This document shows positions 44,881 to 55,900 of a stretch of DNA of 64,000 bases, in pieces (position 1 is the first letter of the stretch; every line of letters starts with the position of its first letter). The notes beneath the pieces are model-generated. The model was given only the letters and a program-made list of their open reading frames with translations. It had not been told where the DNA came from and did no database searches. The translations under genes and the position numbers were made by a program. Source of the stretch: Saccharomonospora cyanea NA-134 (lineage in GTDB: Bacteria > Actinomycetota > Actinomycetes > Mycobacteriales > Pseudonocardiaceae); assembly GCF_000244975.1 (NCBI RefSeq), contig NZ_CM001440.1, positions 2,278,325-2,342,324 on the forward strand. The letters run 5' to 3'.

Positions 44881-46403
44881 ACCCGGATGCCCTGTTGCTG
44901 GCGCCGGACGACGACGTGGCGGTGGTGCTGCGTGGCTGCGGTGACGGGACCCCGCTGGCCGTGGCGGGTCGGGAGCCGGTCGTGGCTCGCGGGAACGTCC
45001 CGGGCGGACACAAGGTCGCTCTGCGGGAGATCGCCGCGGGCGAACTCGTCCGCAAGTACGGCCACGTCATCGGTGTGGCCACCCGGGACGTGTCCCCGGG
45101 CGAGCACGTGCACGTCCACAACCTCGCGATGCCCGGCGAGGCGTCCGCGTTCGCCTCGGCGGGCGCGGTGGCGGACGTCCCGGCACCGCCCGCCGACCTG
45201 CGCCGGACGTTCGACGGCATCGTGCGCCCGGACGGGTCCGTGGCCACCCGCAACTACGTCGGTGTGCTGACCACCGTGAACTGCTCGGCCACCGTGGCGC
45301 GGCAGATCGTGCGGCGCACGGAGGACGAGGTCGCCGAGCTCGACGGCGTGGACGGTGTGGTGGCCTTGACCCACGGCACCGGCTGCGGCATGGCGGCCGA
45401 CGGTGACGGCTGGCGGCTGCTGCGGCGCACCCTGAGCGGCTACGCCCGGCACCCCAACATCGGTGCTCTCGTGGTGGTCGGACTCGGATGCGAGGTCAAC
45501 GCGGTGGACTCCCTGATGGCCGAACTGGGCGTGGCCGGCCACGTGCCCGTCGAGTCCTACACCATCCAGGACGCGGGCGGCACCGTCGAGGCGATCAGCC
45601 GGGGCGAGAAGCTGGTCCGCGACATGGGCGCCCACCTTGCGGGCACGCGACGCCGCCCGGTCGCCGTCGAGCATCTCGTGCTGGGCCTGCAGTGCGGCGG
45701 CTCGGACGCGTGGTCGGGCCTGACCGCCAACCCGGCGCTCGGTGTGGCCTCCGACCTGCTGGTGACCGCGGGCGGCACCAGCGTGCTCGGCGAGACACCG
45801 GAGATCTACGGTGCCGAACGGATGCTCGCGCAGCGAGCCGTGCGACCGGAGGTGGCCGACGCCCTGTTGGAGCGCATCACCTGGTGGGAGCACTACACCC
45901 GCGACCACGGCACCACATTGGACGGCAATCCCTCACCCGGCAACAAGGAGGGTGGCATCACCACGATCCTGGAGAAGTCGCTGGGAGCGGTGGCCAAGGC
46001 CGGGCGCAGCCCGCTTGAGGCCGTCTGCGGCTACGCCGAGCCGATCCCGACACCAGGCCTGGTGTTCATGGACACGCCCGGCTACGACCCCGTGTCGGTC
46101 ACCGGCATGGTCGCCGGTGGTGTGAACCTCGTCTGCTTCACCACGGGCCGCGGTTCGGTTTTCGGCAGCCGCCCGGTGCCGACCGTGAAGCTGGCTACCA
46201 ATGCCGACACCGCGGCTCGCATGGCGGGCGACATGGACGTGGACTGCTCGCCGATCGTCGAGAACGGAGTCGACGTGGCCGAGCTGGGAAGGCAGGTCTA
46301 CGACCACTTGCTCGACGTGGCCTCCGGCAGGCGGAGCCTCAGTGAGCAACTCGGGCTCGGCGGTGAGGAGATGGTGCCGTGGCAGCTGGGGGCGGTCCTG
46401 TGA
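44877..46403 (+). CDS. uxaA: Altronate dehydratase (UxaA, fused SAF and dehydratase domains)
   Basis: GTG 44877 overlaps the kinase stop. The 508-residue protein combines an N-terminal SAF domain (about residues 10-95) with the large UxaA dehydratase domain. Motifs include RPDGSVATRNYVGVLTTVNCSATVARQI, HGTGCGM, GLGCEVNAVD, GLQCGGSDAWSGLTANPALG and ENGVDVAELG. It converts D-altronate to KDG, the galacturonate branch. Its presence together with ManD gives the operon both branches. Confidence 0.93.
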   Translation: MNPDALLLAPDDDVAVVLRGCGDGTPLAVAGREPVVARGNVPGGHKVALREIAAGELVRKYGHVIGVATRDVSPGEHVHVHNLAMPGEASAFASAGAVADVPAPPADLRRTFDGIVRPDGSVATRNYVGVLTTVNCSATVARQIVRRTEDEVAELDGVDGVVALTHGTGCGMAADGDGWRLLRRTLSGYARHPNIGALVVVGLGCEVNAVDSLMAELGVAGHVPVESYTIQDAGGTVEAISRGEKLVRDMGAHLAGTRRRPVAVEHLVLGLQCGGSDAWSGLTANPALGVASDLLVTAGGTSVLGETPEIYGAERMLAQRAVRPEVADALLERITWWEHYTRDHGTTLDGNPSPGNKEGGITTILEKSLGAVAKAGRSPLEAVCGYAEPIPTPGLVFMDTPGYDPVSVTGMVAGGVNLVCFTTGRGSVFGSRPVPTVKLATNADTAARMAGDMDVDCSPIVENGVDVAELGRQVYDHLLDVASGRRSLSEQLGLGGEEMVPWQLGAVL

Positions 46404-47764
46404 CGGGCACCGTGCCGCGCCTGTCACCGACCACCGTCGACGTCGCCCACCGGCCCGACACGGTCCGCATCCTCCATCTCGGACCCGGCGCGTTCCACCG
46501 GGCCCACCAGGCGGTGTTCACCGAGGACGCGGGCGGTGACTGGGGCATCTGCGGAGTCACCCAGCGCTCGCCCGCCGTCGTCGACCAGCTCCGACCTCAG
46601 GACTGCCTGTTCACGGTCCTGGAACGTTCCCACACCGCGACGTCGTGCCGCGTGGTCGGGACGATCCGCGACGTGCTCTTCGCCCGTTCCGAACCCGAGC
46701 GGCTGCGAACCCGGTTCACCGACCCGGAGGTGAGGATCGTGTCCCTCACCGTGACGGAGAAGGGCTACCACCCCGACTCGGGCGTGATCACCCAGCTCGT
46801 GGACGGGCTCGCGGCGAGGCGGGCGACGTCGGGCGCGCCGGTCACGGTCCTCTCCTGCGACAACCTCACGGGCAACGGGAACGTGGTGCGGTCGCGGGTA
46901 CTCGACGCCTGCGCCCGCCTGCCGCACGGAGACGCGCTCGCGGCCTGGGTCGCGGATCACGTGCGGTTCCCGAGCACGATGGTCGACCGCATCGTGCCGG
47001 CCACCACCGACGCCGACCGCGCCGAGGTGCGCGCCGCGCTCGGGGTGGCCGACGAGGCGGTCGTGGTGGGCGAGCCGTTCCGGCAGTGGGTGATCGAGGA
47101 CGACTTCGCCGCGGGACGCCCGGCCTGGGAGGCCGTGGGCGCGCAACTGACCACCGACGTGGCGCCGTACGAGGCGGTGAAGCTGCGGATGCTCAACGGC
47201 ACCCACTCGCTGCTGGCGTACCGGGGCGCGTTGGCGGGCTACGACACCATCGCCGAGGCCGTCGCCGACCCCGCGCTCGCCGACGAGGCGGTGAAGCTCA
47301 TGGAGCACGACGTACTGCCGACGCTCACCGTCCCCGACGACGTTGACATCACCGCCTACCGGAAGCAGGTGCTGGAGCGTTTCGCGAACCCGGCCCTGCG
47401 GCACCGCACCACGCAGGTCGCCATGGACGGGTCGCAGAAACTGCCGCTGCGCCTGCTCGGCACGATCCGCGATCGGCTGGCCGCGGGTGCGATGCCTGTG
47501 CGGGCGGTCCGGGCCGTGGCCGCGTGGATGGTGTACGTCGCGGTGGGAGCGGACCGGCACGGCAGGCCGTTGCCGCTCGACGATCCGCTCGCCGAACGTC
47601 TCCGCGCGGCAGCGGGCGCAGCCGACGCACCGCGCGTGATCGTCGACGGGCTCCTGTCGGTGGGGGAGGTGTTCGGCGAGGACCTGCCCGACCACGCGGC
47701 GTTGCGCGCAGCGCTTGTGGAGTCGGTGGCGGAACTGCTGGCCCGGGTTGCCGACGTGCGTTGA
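46400..47764 (+). CDS. uxuB: Mannitol-dehydrogenase-family uronate reductase (fructuronate/tagaturonate reductase)
   Basis: GTG 46400 overlaps the UxaA stop. The 454-residue protein is a polyol-specific long-chain dehydrogenase: N-terminal Rossmann LHLGPGAFHRAHQAVFTED, a second-strand VLSCDNLTGNG motif, and the catalytic KLRMLNGTHS motif (Lys, Asn and His). It reduces D-fructuronate to D-mannonate (UxuB) or tagaturonate to altronate (UxaB); the sequence alone does not separate these. A diverged fragment of this gene lies 2.2 kb downstream at 49400-49530. Confidence 0.92.
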   Translation: MTGTVPRLSPTTVDVAHRPDTVRILHLGPGAFHRAHQAVFTEDAGGDWGICGVTQRSPAVVDQLRPQDCLFTVLERSHTATSCRVVGTIRDVLFARSEPERLRTRFTDPEVRIVSLTVTEKGYHPDSGVITQLVDGLAARRATSGAPVTVLSCDNLTGNGNVVRSRVLDACARLPHGDALAAWVADHVRFPSTMVDRIVPATTDADRAEVRAALGVADEAVVVGEPFRQWVIEDDFAAGRPAWEAVGAQLTTDVAPYEAVKLRMLNGTHSLLAYRGALAGYDTIAEAVADPALADEAVKLMEHDVLPTLTVPDDVDITAYRKQVLERFANPALRHRTTQVAMDGSQKLPLRLLGTIRDRLAAGAMPVRAVRAVAAWMVYVAVGADRHGRPLPLDDPLAERLRAAAGAADAPRVIVDGLLSVGEVFGEDLPDHAALRAALVESVAELLARVADVR

Positions 47765-47823
47765 GCGGTGCGATGTCGAGCGCGCGCCACGCGGCTGCGG
47801 TCCCGTCGACACGTGTGGTCGGG

Positions 47824-48648
47824 TCAGAAGCGGTAGCGGACCACCCAGACGCCGCGGCGGGCTTGTGCGGGCCAGTGGGCGAACCAACGCGCGAGGAGGC
47901 GGTACAGGGGTGTCAGCTGTTGGCTTTCGGGCGCGGCGGCGCCGGTCTGTTCGTCGACGAAGGCCAGCCTGGGGTTGAGTGCCACGACGTCGTGCGGGTC
48001 GTTGAAGCCGAATCCGCGAAACTCCGTGGGCATGCCGACCGACCGGGTGTAGTAGCCGGTCATCCGGGCGGCGATCCTGGTGTAGGCGTTGAAGACGAGC
48101 TCGCCGCCGGTGAAGTGGTCGGTGATGCGCGCCAGCACGCGCCTGTTCCCTTCCTCGGTGAGAAACCCGAACAGGCCGTCCGCGACGAGGATCGTCGGGC
48201 GATCGCGCGGGATCCGGTCGGTCCAACTCGGGTCGAGCAGTGAGGCACCGACCGCGTGGGCGTTCTCGTGCTGCGGCATCAGCTCCTTGCGCAGCGCGAT
48301 GACCTCGGGGAAGTCGACATCGTACCAGTCCACTGTGGCCGGGGGAGCGAAGCGGACCATGCGGGTCTCCAGGCCGCAGCCCAGTTCGACGACCACGGCG
48401 TCACGATGTGCGCGCACGAAGTCGTCCACGGCTCGGTCGAGGATGCTGGTGCGGATGGCGATCGCGTCCCGCACACCGGGTCCCAGCTTCACCGTGTCGA
48501 TGTCGTAGTCGAGCCGGTGTACGAGATCGGCGGCCATCGGGTCCCGCAGGATCGGGTTCTTCGCCCGGCTGTCCAGCGCCCGGCCCTTCAACGTGATCAA
48601 CAGGGTCTTCTGGATCGGGGTGAGGTGGTCGATGCGGTGTGTCCTCAT
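47824..48648 (-). CDS. LCMT-type SAM-dependent O-methyltransferase
   Basis: The 274-residue protein belongs to the leucine-carboxyl-methyltransferase-like group used in polyketide tailoring: SAM motif VVELGCGLETRMVRF, acidic YDVDFPEVIALRK, and a VADGLFGFLTEEGNRRVL helix. ATG 48648 overlaps the stop of the TetR gene (ATGA), so the two are a unit and the regulator presumably controls its expression. The substrate is unknown. Confidence 0.9.
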   Translation of the reverse strand: MRTHRIDHLTPIQKTLLITLKGRALDSRAKNPILRDPMAADLVHRLDYDIDTVKLGPGVRDAIAIRTSILDRAVDDFVRAHRDAVVVELGCGLETRMVRFAPPATVDWYDVDFPEVIALRKELMPQHENAHAVGASLLDPSWTDRIPRDRPTILVADGLFGFLTEEGNRRVLARITDHFTGGELVFNAYTRIAARMTGYYTRSVGMPTEFRGFGFNDPHDVVALNPRLAFVDEQTGAAAPESQQLTPLYRLLARWFAHWPAQARRGVWVVRYRF

Positions 48649-49352
48649 TCTCGCCCTCCCGGGTCGTCGAGGTCTCCGTGGTGTCCCGCGGCGTGCTCCG
48701 TGGCGGACTCGCGGATGCGCTCACCGGCCGGTGACTTGGTGAACTCGCCCATCGAGGCGTAGAGATCCAGCATGGCCAGGCCGATGCGGCTCGCGTGTTC
48801 ACGGTCGAGCGGGTCGACACCGAAACGTCTGGCGAGATGACCGTGCAGCACGATCGTTCCGCTGTGCATCGCCGCCATCACCGCCGCCGCGTCACGAACT
48901 CTGGCCGAGCCGGGGGGAAAGCGCTCCGGCCACGTATGGCTGAGAAACTCTTCGGCGCTCGCGGTGAGCTCGTCGAACACCGTTGTGGCGGGGGAACCCT
49001 CGGCCGGTGACTCGACCAAGGCCCGCGCGAGGTAACGCAGAAGCGGACCGCTGGTCGCGTAGAGAGCGGCCAAGGTGCCCGGTTCGCCGAGGGTGTCCTC
49101 GGCGACGTGGCGTGTCAGCCGTCGGCGGAACTCCTCGACCACCGCATCGTCGCATGCCTTCCGCAGGGCGTCCTTGGACCGGAAGTGATGCTGCACCAAC
49201 CCGAGGGAGACCCCGGCCGCCTCGGCGATTCCCCGCATCGTGGCGCCCTTGATGCCGTGCTCGGCGAACTGAGCCAGCGCGGCGTCCCTGATCCTGGCGC
49301 GGGCTGTGAGGTCCTCCGGCGGTCGGTCACCGGAGCCGAGAACCGAATTCAT
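48645..49352 (-). CDS. TetR-family regulator
   Basis: The 235-residue protein has an N-terminal HTH (RARIRDAALAQFAEHGIKGATMRGIAEAAGVSLGLVQHHFRSKDALRKACDD). It is the first gene of a two-gene operon with the methyltransferase, which begins within its stop. A palindrome TGTAT-TGC-ATACA lies 19 bp upstream of its start, most likely the autoregulatory operator. Confidence 0.92.
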   Translation of the reverse strand: MNSVLGSGDRPPEDLTARARIRDAALAQFAEHGIKGATMRGIAEAAGVSLGLVQHHFRSKDALRKACDDAVVEEFRRRLTRHVAEDTLGEPGTLAALYATSGPLLRYLARALVESPAEGSPATTVFDELTASAEEFLSHTWPERFPPGSARVRDAAAVMAAMHSGTIVLHGHLARRFGVDPLDREHASRIGLAMLDLYASMGEFTKSPAGERIRESATEHAAGHHGDLDDPGGRE

Positions 49353-49370
49353 ACGCCTGGACCATACAGA

Positions 49371-49383
49371 TGTATTGCATACA
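49371..49383. promoter_or_regulatory. TetR operator candidate
   Basis: TGTATTGCATACA, a perfect 5-3-5 palindrome next to a further TGTATTGC at 49391-49398, upstream of the TetR gene. Probable autorepression site. Confidence 0.6.
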
Positions 49384-49399
49384 AGTCAACTGTATTGCC

Positions 49400-49530
49400 G
49401 ATGTGGCGCCCTACGAGGCGGTGAAGCTGCGGATGCTCGACGGCACGCACTCGTTGCTGGCGTACCGGGGGCGTTGGCGGGTTATGGCACCATCGCCGAG
49501 GCCGTCGCCGACCCCGCGCTCGCCGACGAG
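49400..49530 (+). pseudogene. Fragment of a uxuB-like reductase gene (diverged partial copy)
   Basis: The stretch reads as the catalytic-motif region of a mannitol-dehydrogenase-family protein (DVAPYEAVKLRMLDGTHSLLAYRG), then shifts frame to ALAGYGTIAEAVADPALADE. It aligns to 47156-47287 of the uxuB gene in this window over 132 positions with eight substitutions and one deleted base (about 93% identity by manual count). The catalytic Asn of KLRMLNGTHS is Asp here. No start or stop of a full gene is present. It is a diverged partial copy, perhaps from another uronate reductase gene or an old rearrangement. Confidence 0.85.
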
Positions 49531-49930
49531 ACGGAACGTCTTCGCGACCCGATGACACGTCGAGCCGGATAGCTGCCGACACATGAGCAGAACCTGTCGT
49601 GATGGCCAACGGTAGGTCGGCCTCGCCCTGTCACGACTCCTTCAAGCCCGGCTCCGGAAGCGGTACACGGCCCAAGGCGATCGTGGGCTCCCCGGCTTGG
49701 CGGCAGTATCCACATACGACCCTTGGGCGAATCGTTGTGTGTTGTGTCTCCCCGGTTTGGAGTCAGGTGGAGGCTTCGATATTGCTGTGAGTGGCTCTAC
49801 GGTCTCGATCACGCATCGTTGCTGCGACTGTTCGGTTTTCGTGCTCAGGGTCTCTTGAGCTGCGTGGTTGCGGCGGCTAATTTTCCGGGCGTTTTGGCTT
49901 GTTCGTCAGGCGCAAGGTGACCGCGGTGGC
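49531..49930. other. ~400-bp region upstream of the RHS gene
   Basis: No gene recognised and no signal-peptide-coding start was found ahead of the RHS frame. The frame of the RHS gene is open upstream only to TTG 49868. This may be the junction at which the original 5' end of the RHS gene was lost. Confidence 0.4.
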
Positions 49931-52900
49931 ATGAGCAACTTCAACGCGGCGACGTTGACGCCGACTCTGGTGATGAAGGGCCGCGACCGCGACACCCACC
50001 CCGGCAAGTCGCTGCAGTACAACTTCAAGATCTGTGCTGCGTCCGGCGAGGACTGCACCGAGTCCGGATGGCAGAGCACGCCGCGCTGGACGGTGCCGGA
50101 AGGCACGCTGAAGTGGAGCGAGGACTACGTCTGGCACGGTCAGATCAGCGACACCGAGGACGCGACTCCGTGGACGTTGCCTGCCTACCTGTCGACGCGG
50201 GTACCGCAACCCTCGATCACCAGCCACCTCGCGTCGACCGAGGGCGTCGACCCTGGCGTGGGGAACTACTCGACCCAGGTCACCGATGCCACGGTCTCGG
50301 TACCGGGACCCGACCTGTCGGTGATCCGCACCTACAACAGCCTCGATCCCCGTCAGGGGCTGGCGTTCGGTTCCGGCTGGGCCACCCGCTGGGACACCCG
50401 CGTGCGTTCCGAGGACGACACGGACACCGTGCTCGTCACCTACCCGGACGGCAGGCAGGCACGCTTCGGAACGAACCCCGACGGAAGCTACGCGGCCCCG
50501 CCGGGCCAGGGCCTCAGCCTCGTCGCGGTCGAGGACGGGTGGCTGCTCCGGTTCAAGAACGGCGACAGGTACTCCTTCGACGTCAACGGCAGGCTCGTGT
50601 CCATCACCGACGCCGTGGGCCACGTGCAGGAACTGACCTACCGGGCTGACGGAACCCTGGAGCGTGCCACCGATGCCGCGTCGGGCCGTACTCTGCACTT
50701 CACCTGGGCCGATGGCCATGTCGTCGAGGTGCGCACGGGGCCTGACCCCGAGCTGAGCTGGAACTACAGCTACGACGGCGACCGCCTGACGGCCGTGTGT
50801 GATCCCACGGACGCCTGCACGACGTATGCCTACGACAACGGTTCCCACTATCCGACGGTGGTGCGGGACGCGAACCCGCACGCTTACTGGCGGCTGACCG
50901 AGACCGACGGGACCACCGCCACCAGCGAGGTCCCCGGATTCTGGGGAAGCCTGGACGGCACCGTTACCGGAGTCACGCTCGGACAGGAGCCGGGACCGCT
51001 TGCCGGCAGCCCGGCCACGGCCGCCGTGTTCGACGGCTCCACGAGCTACGTCCAGCTCCCCGACGATCTGGTACGTAACTCCGCCTACGCATCGGTGGAA
51101 CTGTGGTTCAAGACCACCTCCACCACCGGTGGGGTGCTGTTCTCGACGAGTCACTACGAGCCGGGGGACGCCGCCCCCAGCGGGTCGATGCCGGTGCTGT
51201 ACGTGGGCACCGACGGCAGGCTGCACGGCCACTTCTGGAACAACCAGGTCGAAGGCATGGCCAGTCCCGGCGCGGTGAACGACGGCCGGTGGCACCACGT
51301 CGTGCTCACCGGAGCCTTCGACACCCAGACCCTCTACCTCGACGGCACCGCGATCGGCACGCTCTCCGGTGAACTCGCCAACCTGGACCCGCACAACTTC
51401 CTCGGCGTGGGCGCGGTCAACGACCGGGCATGGCCTGCGGAGCCGCCGGGGCCGTGGAGTTACTTCGACGGAGCCATCGCCGAAGCGGCGTTCTACCAGC
51501 ACCCGCTCGCCCCGGTCGTCGTGGCCGAGCACTACGCCGCCAGAGCCGTCTCCGATCGGCTGACGAGCGTCACGCGACCCGGCGGTGCGGTCGCAGCCGA
51601 ACTGACGTACGACGACATCGCCGACCGCGTCACCACCTACGTCGACGGCAACGGAGGTACCCGGACCTACGGCAAGCCCACCGTCGAAGGCGACGGTTTC
51701 CGCTACGCCTCGGCGGTACGCGAATCCACACCGGGCAGCTACTGGCGCATGTCCGAGGCCGAAGACGTCGAGGCACACTCGAATCCCGACCTGCGGCGTG
51801 GCGTTTACCACCGGGGTGCCGGCGGTCGGGTAGACGGCCCGTTCCCGGGCGGCTCCGCGCGCACGTTCGACGGCACCGAGAGCTACGTGCGGCTGCCCGA
51901 CGACACCATCCATGGTGCTCGCCGCCTGTCGGTGGAGCTGTGGTTCAAGACGACCTCGGCCAACGGCGGCGTGCTGTTCTCCATCACCGACCACAAACCC
52001 GGGGAGCCGTCATCCAACGGGTCGATGCCGGTGCTGTACGTGGGCACGGACGGCAAGCTCCACGGCCACTTCTGGCAGGGCACAGTCGCCGGAATCAGCA
52101 GTCCGACCACGGTCAACGACGGTGACTGGCACCACGTGGTGCTCACCGGTAGCGTCGACACACAGACGCTGTATCTCGACGGCGCGGCGATCGGTTCGCT
52201 CTCCGGCACGATCTCGAATCACCGGGTCCACACCTTCGTCGGTACGGGTTGGACGCCGAACCACCCCTGGCCCGCCATCGGCAGCCGCGACTGGGCCTAC
52301 TTCGACGGCTCGATCGCCCAGGTCGCGGTGTATCACCACGCGCTGAGCGCCGAACGGATCGCCGCCCACCACTCGGCACGGACGGACCTCGCTGCCTACG
52401 TGGACGCGGTGCGGGCCACCGGCCCACACACCAGGTGGGGGCTCGAGGATGGTGACACGGCTCGGCACGCGGAACCGGACGCCACCACGACTCTCGGCAA
52501 CTACCACGACGTGTCGCTGGGCGCCGAACCGGTGATGCGAGGTGCTCACGCCGCGAACTTCGACGGCACCGCGAGCCATGTGCGGCTGCCCGACAACGAG
52601 ATCCACGGCCGGCAACGGCTCGCCGTGGAGCTGTGGTTCAAGACGACGTCGGCCGACGGCGGGGTGCTGTTCTCCATCGCCGACCACAGGCCCGGGGAAG
52701 CCTCGTCCAGCGGCTCCATGCCGGTGCTGTACGTGGGGACGGACGGCAAGCTCCACGGCCACTTCTGGAACAACTCGGTCAAGGGCATCGTGTCCGCCGA
52801 GGCCGTCAACGACGGCGAGTGGCACCACGCCGTGCTCTCGGCCGATCGCACGCGCCAGTGGCTGTACCTCGACGGGAACCTCGTCGATCACCTGGACGGC

Positions 52901-55900
52901 GAGATCCTGAACTACCGCACGCACGCGTTCGTCGGCACCGGGTGGACCGCCAACCTCCCCTGGCCCAGCATCGGCGAGCGAGACTGGGCCTACTTCGACG
53001 GCTCGATCGGTGAGGTCGCCGTCTACCAGCGGCCGCTGGACTCGGCGAGCATCGCCGCACACTACTCGGCCAGCACCGCCTCCACCGAGGTGCGCACCAC
53101 CGACCCGGCCGGGCAGGAGACCGTCTACACCTACGACCCCACGCGCGGCGGTCGTGTCATGTCGGTGACGCTCCAGGGCGCGGGCACGACGCTGTACGAG
53201 TACGACAAGGGCGGCTTCGTCCGCCGAATCGTGGACGAGAACGGCCACGCGGTCACCTACGTCAACGACGAGCGCGGCAACCGGCTGTCCACGACCCGGT
53301 GCCGGGACGAGAGCAGCGAAGCCTGCTACACCAACTACCGGGAGTACTTCGTCAACCCCGACGACCCGCTGGACCCGCGAAACGACAGCGTCACGTTCGC
53401 GCGGGACGCCCGGTCCACGTCGAACTCGGACGACCGGTACGCCACCCGTTACGTCCTGCACGGCAACGGGCTCGTCTCGTCGGTCCTGCAACCAGGTGCC
53501 ACGGGCGGTCTGCAGCGCACGACCTCCCACACCTACACCGATGGATCCGAACCCGCCGTCGGCGGCGGAACACAGCCGGCGTGGTTGCTCGAAACCACCA
53601 CCGACCCGGCGGGCAACGTCACCCGCTACGCCTACACCAGCGCCGGTGACCTCGCGCGCGTCACCGACCCTGCGGGCATGGTCACCGAGTACGCCCATGA
53701 CGGCCTCGGCAGGGTGATCTCGGAGACCGTCAACTCGGCCGCGTTGCCGGAGGGCTCGGCGACCACCACCTACCGCTACGACGGCGCCTCACGACTCGTG
53801 GAGCAGACCGACCCGGCCACCACCAACGCCGTGACCGGAGCCGAACACCAGCAGCGCACCACGAACGTCTACAACCCGGACGGCACGCTGGCGTCCACGA
53901 CGGTGTCCGACGTGGCCGGCCACGACCCCGCCCGCACCACCAGCTACACCTACGACGAGCACGGCCGCGTGCATACCGTCACCGACCCCGAGGGCGGTGT
54001 GACCACCACGGAGTACGACGACTTCGGTGCGGTGGTGCGGACCGTGAACCCGGTGGGCACCGAGTTCCTCACCACGTACACGAAGGCCCGCCACCAGCTC
54101 GCGACCCGCACGGTGAAGGGCTTCACCGGCGACGGGCAGCCCGCGCGGGACGTGGTGCTGGAGTCCCGGGCCTACGACCCGGCTGGCCGGTTGGCCAGTG
54201 TCACCGACGCGATGGGCCGCACCACCGCGTACACGTACTACGACGACGACCTGCTCGCCTCGGAGACACTGCTCGACTACACCGATCCGAGCACGGGCGA
54301 GACACGCGACGTCGAACTCTCCACGTACACCTACACCGGTACGGGACAGGTCGATACCCACGCCTACGGCGAGGGCCGGTTCTCCACCACCACCGTCTAC
54401 GACAACGCCGACCGGCCGGTGCGGCGCACCGACCGCGAAGGCGACGACGTGCTGCGTGAGGAGGAGACCACCTACGACGACGCCGACAACGTCACGCGCG
54501 TCATCGGCCGCGACGCGGACGGCTCCGTGCACAGCGACGTGGAGTTCACTCACGACGAACTCGGCCGGGAGACCGGTCGCACCGTGCACACCGGGTCCGA
54601 GTCGCTGCTCACCCTGACCCACCGCGACGAGGCCGGTCTCGTACGGTCGGTGGTCGATCCGCGTGGGACGGCGACCGGAGCAGACCCGGAGGCGTTCACC
54701 ACCCGCTTCACCTACGACGCGCTCGGCAGGCAGGTTACCCAGGTCGCGCCGCCGGTGGAGGCGGAGTCGCACGGCAACCACGCGGTGACCGCCACCCCCG
54801 TCACCACGGTGGGCTACAACGCCTTCGGCGAGGAAACGGAGCTGAAGGACCCGCGTGGCAACGTCACGCACACCAGCTACGACCGCGCCGGACGACCGGT
54901 CGAGCTCCGCAAGCCGGACTACCTGCCTCCCGGTGCGGCTGAACCGATCACGGCCACGACTTCGCTCGACTACGACGCGGCCGGACGCGTGGTGGCCAGC
55001 ACCGACGAACTCGGCCACACCACCACCTACGGCTACGACGAACTCGGCAACCAGCGACGGGTCACCGATCCGCCCGCGCTGCACGGGCAGGCGGGCGGCA
55101 CGTGGATCGCGACGTACGACCCGCTGGGCGAGGTGCTGTCCACCAGCGACCCGCGGGGCACGCAGACCCACGCCACCTACGACAAGCTCGGCAGGCAGAT
55201 CACGAGCACCGTGGTGGAGACGGTCCCGGAGCCGACCCGGATCCTCACCACGCGCTACACGCACGACGAGCTGGGCAACGTCGCCACCGTCACCAGCCCG
55301 GGCGGCCGGGTCGTCGAGACCACCTACGACGATCTCGGCAACGAACTGACCGTCACCGACGGGCTGGGCAACACCACCACGAACGCCTACGACGGCGCGG
55401 GTCGCCTGGTGTCGAGCACGGATGCCACCGGGCGCGGCAGTGAGATCGACTACGACCGCGCGGGCCGTCAGGTGTCGGTGTCGGACTTCGGCCCGGACGG
55501 CACGGTGGAACGGACCCGGGAGTTCGCCTACGACCGGGCGGGCAACCCGACCCGGGTCACGAACGCGCTGGGTGCTGCCACCACCTACACCTACGACGCG
55601 CTGAACCGGCTCACGTCGATCACGCGTCCGGTGTCGGACAACGAGTCGATCACCACGAGCTACGGCTACGACCGGGCGGGCAACATCACCCGCGCCACCG
55701 ACGGCAACGGCAACACCACGGTGTTCACCGTCAACGCGTGGAACATGGCCGAGTCGACGATCGAACCGGCCACCGAGCAGACCCCGGAGGCGGCCGACCG
55801 CACCTACACGGCGAGCTACGACGCGGCGGGGCGGCTGGCGGAGCTGCGTAAGCCGGGCGGGGTGACGATCGCCCACAGCTACGACCCGCAGGGCAACCTC

